NCBI GenBank assembly: GCA_009885595.1
Contig: VFKJ01000729.1
Location: 1 to 6,502 of the forward strand
Direction of reading: 5' to 3'
Length of the DNA: 6,502 nucleotides
Origin: Myxococcales bacterium
GTDB taxonomy: Bacteria; Myxococcota; Myxococcia; Myxococcales; Myxococcaceae
The notes below the pieces were generated by a model. That model was given only the letters and a program-made list of their open reading frames with translations. It made no database searches and was not told the origin of the DNA. Every line of letters begins with the position of its first letter. The first letter of the stretch is position 1. Below are positions 1 to 5,090 of this stretch, in pieces. The translations under genes were made by a program, and so were the position numbers.

Positions 1-50
1 GCCGCTACCGCTGATTCGACATTGCACCCGTGCTCGCCTCCTCTCCCCGA

Positions 51-75
51 CCCTCTCCTCCGCAGGAGGAGAGGG
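51..75 (-). terminator. Perfect 11-bp hairpin after the last gene, probable operon end
   Basis: CCCTCTCCTCC (51-61) and GGAGGAGAGGG (65-75) are exact reverse complements around a 3-nt loop (62-64). The stem begins 8 bp past the SDR stop codon (84-86). No T-run follows on either strand, so this is not a textbook intrinsic terminator. It could act as a weak or bidirectional terminator, a 3'-end mRNA stabiliser, or a copy of a dispersed intergenic repeat. The remaining bases 1-50 show nothing else recognisable apart from a second polypyrimidine tract at 37-48. Confidence 0.5.
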
Positions 76-83
76 AGCCAGAT

Positions 84-824
84 TCAAAGCGACACCAGAC
101 CGCAGCTCTTCCCACCATCGACGTGAATGACCTGGCCCGTGATGAACGCCGCGCCCGGGCTGCACAAGAACGCCACCGTCGCGGCGATCTCCTCCACCGT
201 GCCCATGCGCTTGAGGGGCTGCGCCGAGACGAGCCGCTCCTTCACCTCGGGCTTGAGCGTCTGGCTCATGGGCGTGTCGATGAGGCCCGGCGCCACCGCG
301 TTGACGTTGATGTTCCACTTCGACAGCTCCATCGCCAGCGTGCGCGTGAGGCTCACCACGCCGCCCTTGCTCGCCGAATAGTTCGCCTGCCCCACGTTCC
401 CCAACCAGGAGCGCGAGGCGATGTTGACGATCTTCCCGGCGCCCGCATCCTTCATCGCGGGCACCACCGCCTGGCAACAGAGGAACGGGCCCTTCAAGTT
501 CACCGCCATCACCGCGTCCCAGTCGGCCTCGGTGAGCTTGCTCAAGAAGCCATCGCGAATGATGCCGGCGTTGTTCACCAGCACCTGCACGCCGCCGTGG
601 GTGCTGCGCAGGCGCGCCACCGTGGCGCCCAGGAACTTCGAGTCGAGAATGTCGCCCACGGCGCCTTCGATGGCGCCACCACTGGCGGTCTTCGTCTCCA
701 CCGCGGCGAGCGCTTCGGCGTCGCGGTCGATCGCCACGACGTGCATGCCCGACTCCGCCAGGTTCCGCGCGATGGCGAGGCCGATGCCCTTGGCGGCGCC
801 GGTGACGATGGCGACCTGCTTCAT
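84..824 (-). CDS. FabG-like short-chain dehydrogenase/reductase (3-oxoacyl / 3-hydroxyacyl oxidoreductase)
   Basis: A 246-residue classical SDR. Seen: the cofactor motif TGAAKGIG at 8-15; VNNAG at 83-87; N109 in AVNLKG; a catalytic triad of S137 (in NIASRSW), Y149 and K153 (YSASK); PG at 179-180 after the nucleotide-binding region; and a terminal GQVIHVDGG at 230-238. The family interconverts 3-oxoacyl and 3-hydroxyacyl thioesters. D33 at the end of beta-2 (AIDRD) is typical of NAD-preferring SDRs, unlike NADPH-dependent FabG or PhaB, so an oxidative role is plausible. The open frame runs upstream to 1247 within the thiolase gene, but that extension is low-complexity Arg/Ala shadow; ATG 824 puts the first beta-strand at the N-terminus as expected and lies 2 bp after the thiolase stop. 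A GAGG is 10 nt upstream, so initiation probably relies on coupling. It is the last gene of the run, followed by a hairpin. Other SDR substrates remain possible. Confidence 0.93.
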   Translation of the reverse strand: MKQVAIVTGAAKGIGLAIARNLAESGMHVVAIDRDAEALAAVETKTASGGAIEGAVGDILDSKFLGATVARLRSTHGGVQVLVNNAGIIRDGFLSKLTEADWDAVMAVNLKGPFLCCQAVVPAMKDAGAGKIVNIASRSWLGNVGQANYSASKGGVVSLTRTLAMELSKWNINVNAVAPGLIDTPMSQTLKPEVKERLVSAQPLKRMGTVEEIAATVAFLCSPGAAFITGQVIHVDGGKSCGLVSL

Positions 825-826
825 CT

Positions 827-2095
827 TCAGACCGCCTCGACCAGCATCGCGATGCCCTGGCCGCCGCCGATGCACGCCGACGCGATGCCGTACTTCCCGC
901 CGCGGCGCTTGAGCGACTTGAGCAGGGTGGTGACGAGCCGCGTGCCCGTGGCGCCGAGCGGATGCCCGATGGCGATGGCGCCGCCGTTCACGTTGAGCTT
1001 CTCCTGGTCGAGCTCGAGGGCCTTGGCGACGGACAACGCCTGCGCGCCGAACGCCTCGTTGATCTCGAACAGGTCGATGTCCTTGATGGTCAGCCTGGCC
1101 GCCGCGAGCACGTTGCGAATCGCGGGCACCGGCCCGAAGCCCATGATGCGCGGCTGGCACCCCACCGACGCGACCGCGAGCACGCGGCCCAGCGGCGCGA
1201 GCCCGTGCTTCTGCACCCGCGCTTCGCTGGCGACCAACACCGCGCACGCGCCATCGACGATGCCCGACGCCGAGCCCGCCGTCGTCGGACCTTCCTTCGA
1301 GAACATGAAGGGCAGCTTGGCGAGCTTCTCCAGGGTGGTGCGGCGGGGATGCTCGTCCACCGCGCAGCTCTCCACGCCGGACAACTTCACCCGGCGCGGC
1401 TTGAGGTCGGCCATCTCGAAGGTGGTGTTCTGCACCGCGAAGAGCTCGTCGTTGAAGACGCCCGCCTCCTGCGCCTTGAAGTACCGCTCCTGGCTGCGGA
1501 GGGCGAAGCGGTCGACCTCGTCGCGCGTCACGCCGATCTCCGCCGCGAGGTTGTCGGCCGTGGTGCCCATCGGCACCGCCGCGGTGTCATCGAGCGAGGA
1601 CCACAACATGTCGACGAAGTCCGGCTTGCCCAGCTGGAAGCCCTGCCGCGCCCCGAAGCTCGCGAGCGGAAGGCGGCTCATCGTCTCCGTGCCGCAGCCG
1701 AGCACCAGGCCCGCCTTGCCGATGCCAATCTGCTCGGCCGCGGTGCCGATGACCTCGATGCCCGAGCCGCAGATGCGCTGCACCATCAACGCCGGCACGC
1801 CCAACGGAACGCCGGCGTAGAGCCCGATGTGCCGAGGCAGGAAGAAGGTGTCGGCGCTCGACTGGCCGATGTTCGAGACGATCACCTGGTCGACGTCGGC
1901 GCCCTTCACCTCGGCGGAATCGAGCACCGCCCGCGAGGCCGCGATGCCGAGGTCGGTGGGAGAGACGGTGGACAGCGAACCGCAGTACTTGCCGAAGGGG
2001 GTGCGCTTGCCTTCCACGAAGTAGACGCCGGTGAAGACCGCGCCGCTTCCACCCTCGCTGCTGACGAAACCTGTGACAGACGTTTTGTTCGACAT
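827..2095 (-). CDS. Acetyl-CoA acyltransferase / acetyl-CoA C-acetyltransferase (thiolase)
   Basis: A 422-residue type I thiolase that cleaves 3-ketoacyl-CoA with CoA to acetyl-CoA and a shortened acyl-CoA, or condenses two acetyl-CoA in reverse. Seen: the family N-terminal strand GKRTPFGKYCGSL at 29-41; the nucleophilic Cys109 in QRICGSG; FEINEAFGAQ at 343-352 with N346; GGAIAIGHPLGATGTR at 371-386 with His378; and ASACIGGGQG at 405-414 with the acid/base Cys408. The complete Cys-His-Cys set implies activity. About 20 residues precede the usual thiolase N-terminus (a Ser/Gly-rich stretch), slightly longer than typical. The frame also opens at a GTG at 2128 inside the preceding gene, but ATG 2095 is preferred: it has GGAG 9 nt upstream, lies only 4 bp after the fusion gene's stop, and avoids overlap. 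Degradative (FadA-like) and biosynthetic (PhaA-like) roles cannot be separated from sequence; the neighbours favour beta-oxidation. Confidence 0.95.
   Translation of the reverse strand: MSNKTSVTGFVSSEGGSGAVFTGVYFVEGKRTPFGKYCGSLSTVSPTDLGIAASRAVLDSAEVKGADVDQVIVSNIGQSSADTFFLPRHIGLYAGVPLGVPALMVQRICGSGIEVIGTAAEQIGIGKAGLVLGCGTETMSRLPLASFGARQGFQLGKPDFVDMLWSSLDDTAAVPMGTTADNLAAEIGVTRDEVDRFALRSQERYFKAQEAGVFNDELFAVQNTTFEMADLKPRRVKLSGVESCAVDEHPRRTTLEKLAKLPFMFSKEGPTTAGSASGIVDGACAVLVASEARVQKHGLAPLGRVLAVASVGCQPRIMGFGPVPAIRNVLAAARLTIKDIDLFEINEAFGAQALSVAKALELDQEKLNVNGGAIAIGHPLGATGTRLVTTLLKSLKRRGGKYGIASACIGGGQGIAMLVEAV
835..838 (-). promoter_or_regulatory. Weak ribosome binding site for the SDR gene
   Basis: GAGG (in GAGGCGG) lies 10 nt before the ATG at 824, inside the thiolase's final codons. 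Spacing is long, and with a 2-bp intergenic gap the SDR is probably translated by coupling to the thiolase. Confidence 0.45.
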
Positions 2096-2099
2096 GGTC

Positions 2100-4109
2100 T
2101 TACGCTCCGGTGAAACGAACGGGTTCACGCTTCAGCGCGCCGGAGAGTCCGGCGCGCGCATCCTGGGTGGCGAAGACCGCGCCGAGTGAACTCAGCTCGA
2201 GGGCCAGCGCGTCATCGAGCTTGAGCTCGGTGCCTTCGTCGATCAGCTGCATCGCCTTCACGAGCGCCAGCGGCGCCTTGCGGCCGAGCAGCTTCGCGTA
2301 CGTCGCGTACGGCTGCGTCGCGAGCAGCGCGGGGTCGAGCTTCCCGTCGAAGGGCGCAAAGCCGTCTTCCGGCTTCGGCGCGAGGCTGGGCAGGCCCTTG
2401 CGCTCCCACACCATGCGCGCGAGCGCGGTGCGATCGACCAGCCGCGGGAGCACCTGGTCCACCAGCCCGTACTCGAGCGCGGTGTGCGCGGACAGCATCT
2501 GCCCGGTGGCCACCAGGAACTTCGCCAGGCCCTTCCCGATGCGGCGGGGGGTGCGCTGCGTTCCCCCCAGGCCCGGCACGATGCCGATGCCCGTCTCGGG
2601 GAAGGCGAGCTTCGAGCGCTCGGTGGCGAAGCGGTACTTGCACGCGAGCGCCAGCTCGAGCCCACCCCCGAGCGCGAGGCCGTCGATGTACGCGAGCGTC
2701 GGCTTCTTCGAGAGCTCGATGGCGTGCAGCACGCGATGCCCCGCGCCCGCGAAGTCTTCGATGCGCTTCAGGTTGCCCGCCTCGAGGTTCTTGACGAAAA
2801 ACTTGAGGTCCGCCCCGGCCACGAAGGCCTTCCCCCGCCCCATGAAGGCGATGCGCTCGACCTTCGGCTCGGCCTCCAGCTTGCTGAAGGTCTCCTCGAG
2901 CTGACGGAAGACCTCTTCGCTGAGCGGATTCATCGTGTCGGGCTGGGCGAACTCGATGAAGCCGGTGCCGTCCGTCACGAACGAGCGCAGCACGCTCAGG
3001 GGAATGGTGGCGCCCCGCGCCGTGCGCAGGAGCAGCGCCGGCATGGGCATCTGCCACCGGCGGAACTGCCGTTCGAGCAGCTCGCGCACCTCGCCCACCC
3101 CCAGCGCGTTGATCATCGCCACCGGGCCCTGCGCCCAGCGCAGCCCCACGCGCGCGCCGAGATCCGTCGCCGCGGCGTCCGCCACGTTCTCGGAGATCAT
3201 CTGCGCCGCCACCCCGAGCGCCGCGCCGAGCAGCCGCTCGCGCACCGTCACCTCGTCGTCTTTTCCCTTACCTGGAACGGTGAGATCCCACGGCTGCTTC
3301 GAGTCGACCTGCGCGCGCAGGCTCTCGGCCGGCGCGTAGAACGGCCCGAACGACTCGGCCAGGTTCGTCGCCGCGTGCATTGCGATGGGCACGCCCGTCG
3401 CGTTCATCAGCGCGAAGGGGCCCATGCCGATCTTGAAGGTCTCCTTCGCCACCTCGTCGATGAACGCAGGCGAGCCGAAGCCTTCCTCGAACAGCCGCGC
3501 GCCCTCGTTGAGCCAGGGCACGAAGAAGCGGTTGATGCAGAAGCCGGGCGCGTCGCCGACGACGATCGGCAGCTTCTCGATGAAGTCGTAGAACTGCTCG
3601 AGCCGCCGCATCACCGCGCTGTCGGTGCGCTGCCCGGAGATGAGCTCGACCAGCTTGTTCTTGGCCGCGTGGTAGAAATAGTGAACGCCCACGAAGCGCT
3701 GCGGCCGCTGGAGCGAGGTCGCGAGGCTGGTGATGGCGAAGGAAGACGTGTTCGACCCGATGATGCACTCGGCGCTGACGTGCTTCTCCAGCTCGGCGAA
3801 CAGCGTGCGCTTCACGCCTTCGTCCTCGAACACCGCCTCGATCACCAGCTGCGCGTCCTCGAGCGAGGAGAGCTCGGTGGAGCCGTGCAGGCGGGCCAGC
3901 GCGGCGGTCAACTCCTGCGCGGTGATGACCTTGCGCTCCACTGCTTCGCTCAGGCTCGCCTTGATGCCAGCCAGCCCCCGGTCGACGGATTCCTGCTTCA
4001 CGTCGAGCAACCGCACGGTGACGCCCTTCATCACGAAGTGCTGCGCGATCGCCGCGCCCATGGTGCCCGCACCGACCACGCCTACGACGCTGATGCTCTG
4101 ATCAACCAT
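2100..4109 (-). CDS. Bifunctional 3-hydroxyacyl-CoA dehydrogenase / enoyl-CoA hydratase (HAD-ECH order)
   Basis: A 669-residue fusion catalysing hydration of trans-2-enoyl-CoA and NAD-dependent oxidation of the resulting 3-hydroxyacyl-CoA. The NAD-binding domain is at about 6-185, with GAGTMG at 13-18 and an acidic D36 ending beta-2, which favours NAD. Candidate catalytic residues of the dehydrogenase are S119, H143, E155 and N193 (PGFCINR). Two C-terminal dehydrogenase repeats follow at about 188-277 and 287-360; the second carries LGARVGLRWAQGP. The crotonase domain starts near 383. AFVAGADLK (429-436) and LALGGGLELAL (478-488) form the oxyanion hole, and E485 and E505, 20 residues apart, match rat hydratase Glu144 and Glu164. 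A helical crotonase tail ends at 669. The order is reversed relative to E. coli FadB (hydratase first) and resembles Bacillus FadN and archaeal hydratase/dehydrogenase fusions. The usual FFNPV after the catalytic His is replaced by YFYHAAK. The ATG start has AAGGAG 7 nt upstream. It lies 15 bp after the PanE-family gene and 4 bp before the thiolase. Confidence 0.95.
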   Translation of the reverse strand: MVDQSISVVGVVGAGTMGAAIAQHFVMKGVTVRLLDVKQESVDRGLAGIKASLSEAVERKVITAQELTAALARLHGSTELSSLEDAQLVIEAVFEDEGVKRTLFAELEKHVSAECIIGSNTSSFAITSLATSLQRPQRFVGVHYFYHAAKNKLVELISGQRTDSAVMRRLEQFYDFIEKLPIVVGDAPGFCINRFFVPWLNEGARLFEEGFGSPAFIDEVAKETFKIGMGPFALMNATGVPIAMHAATNLAESFGPFYAPAESLRAQVDSKQPWDLTVPGKGKDDEVTVRERLLGAALGVAAQMISENVADAAATDLGARVGLRWAQGPVAMINALGVGEVRELLERQFRRWQMPMPALLLRTARGATIPLSVLRSFVTDGTGFIEFAQPDTMNPLSEEVFRQLEETFSKLEAEPKVERIAFMGRGKAFVAGADLKFFVKNLEAGNLKRIEDFAGAGHRVLHAIELSKKPTLAYIDGLALGGGLELALACKYRFATERSKLAFPETGIGIVPGLGGTQRTPRRIGKGLAKFLVATGQMLSAHTALEYGLVDQVLPRLVDRTALARMVWERKGLPSLAPKPEDGFAPFDGKLDPALLATQPYATYAKLLGRKAPLALVKAMQLIDEGTELKLDDALALELSSLGAVFATQDARAGLSGALKREPVRFTGA
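2105..2108 (-). promoter_or_regulatory. Ribosome binding site deciding the thiolase start
   Basis: GGAG lies 9 nt before ATG 2095, inside the last codons of the HAD-ECH gene. The alternative GTG at 2128 has no comparable purine-rich site, so the shorter thiolase is chosen. Confidence 0.6.
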
Positions 4110-4116
4110 GGTCTTG

Positions 4117-4122
4117 CTCCTT
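4117..4122 (-). promoter_or_regulatory. Ribosome binding site for the HAD-ECH fusion gene
   Basis: AAGGAG lies 7 nt upstream of the ATG at 4109, within the 15-bp spacer after the PanE-family stop codon. It supports this start over any internal Met. Confidence 0.7.
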
Positions 4123-4124
4123 CG

Positions 4125-5090
4125 CTACAGTTCCCGCATGCCACCGACGACGTAACGGTTGAGCACCACGGCCTTCTCGAGGTTCTTGGTGAGGTAATAG
4201 AGGGTCTGGATCACCGGGACGTCGATGCCGTGCTGCTGCGCGTACCGAAAGATGGCGCCCGCGTGGAACTCGTTCTCGGTCGCGCGCGAGGCCTCGATGT
4301 CCACCAGCATCGACGGCTTGTGATCGCCGCCCTGGCGCAGGTACGCGAGCGCGGGCTCCTGGTAGGTGTGGTCGAGCGTGGGGAACTTGATCGCCTCGGC
4401 CACCAGCAGGCTCTCGCGAATGATCTCCGTCACCATGCGGGCGATCTCCGGGTCGCTCATCGCCTGGCGCATGGTGAGCCGGGTCAGCGCACACGCGGTG
4501 GACAGCGCCGTGTTGAGGATCGCCTTCCGGTAGACGTCCTCGCGGTATTCCGCGCGCACCTCGAAGTCGAGACCCGCGGCCAGGAACTCCTTGCCGATGC
4601 GCTCGTCCATCCCCATCGACTCGGGGTTCTTCGAGAGGATGTGGTGGAAGCAGAACTCGACCCACACCTCGTTCACCTTCACGAAGTTGCAGCCGAGGTT
4701 GAGCACCGCGCGCAGCACCCGGTTCTTCCCGAACACCTCGCTCACCAGGTCCTCGACGTCGATGCCGTTCTGGCAGCAGACGAAGGTGGTCTCCTCCCAG
4801 ACGCCGTTTGCCTTCAGCTGCCGAGCGAGGTCGCGCGACTGGCTGGCCTTGGTGCAGATGAGGATCACCTGCGGCTTGGCCGCGAGGAACTCGTCGAGGT
4901 GGGTGAACACGTGGTCGAGCATCACCTCGGCCTGCAGCTTTCCGCCCACCCGCAGAGCGTTCTTCCTGAAGAAGTCGGCGCGGGTGGCTTCCCGTTCCAG
5001 CACCGAGACCCGGTGCCCCGCCTTGCTCAGCATCCCCGCGAAGACCGCGCCCACCGGGCCCAGGCCGATGACACCGTAGTGAGTGGTCAT
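4125..5090 (-). CDS. Ketopantoate reductase (PanE/ApbA) family NAD(P)-dependent dehydrogenase
   Basis: A 321-residue protein of usual family length. Seen: a Rossmann motif GLGPVG at 9-14; CTKASQ at 79-84 with K81, matching the TK/LK motif; QNGID at 107-111 with N108; YRKAILN at 187-193 with K189 and N193; and SMLVDIEASRATE at 260-272 with S260 and E272. By alignment from memory these match E. coli PanE Asn98, Lys176, Asn180, Ser244 and Glu256, so it should be an active oxidoreductase. The classic reaction is ketopantoate to pantoate, but family members also act on other 2-oxo/2-hydroxy acids. No pantothenate genes are nearby; the gene sits between a CoA ligase and beta-oxidation enzymes, so a dedicated role on a pathway acid or ester is inferred. 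R33 aligns with the NADP-phosphate-binding Arg31 of E. coli, but E32 next to it could disfavour NADP, so the cofactor is uncertain. The start is ATG with GAGGAG 5 nt upstream, overlapping the ligase stop as ATGA. A true panE housekeeping role is a less likely alternative. Confidence 0.86.
   Translation of the reverse strand: MTTHYGVIGLGPVGAVFAGMLSKAGHRVSVLEREATRADFFRKNALRVGGKLQAEVMLDHVFTHLDEFLAAKPQVILICTKASQSRDLARQLKANGVWEETTFVCCQNGIDVEDLVSEVFGKNRVLRAVLNLGCNFVKVNEVWVEFCFHHILSKNPESMGMDERIGKEFLAAGLDFEVRAEYREDVYRKAILNTALSTACALTRLTMRQAMSDPEIARMVTEIIRESLLVAEAIKFPTLDHTYQEPALAYLRQGGDHKPSMLVDIEASRATENEFHAGAIFRYAQQHGIDVPVIQTLYYLTKNLEKAVVLNRYVVGGMREL

Noticed and set aside
825..1247. Upstream extension of the SDR frame by 141 codons
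   Set aside because: The extension is an Arg/Ala/Gly/His-rich shadow inside the thiolase gene. The SDR fold begins exactly at ATG 824, which lies 2 bp after the thiolase stop.
30..1820. 596-codon open frame on the plus strand, antisense to the SDR and thiolase genes
   Set aside because: Low-complexity Arg/His/Ala-rich then Ser-rich product without a family signature, crossing two real antisense genes and the hairpin; a composition artefact.
84..2095. Polyhydroxybutyrate PhaA-PhaB pair
   Set aside because: Thiolase plus FabG-like reductase is compatible, but there is no PHA synthase or phasin in view, the SDR has an NAD-type acidic residue (D33), and the genes sit in a run with degradative enzymes.
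2096..2128. Longer thiolase start at GTG 2128
   Set aside because: It overlaps the preceding gene, lacks a good ribosome binding site and adds residues unlike a thiolase N-terminus; ATG 2095 has GGAG at workable spacing.
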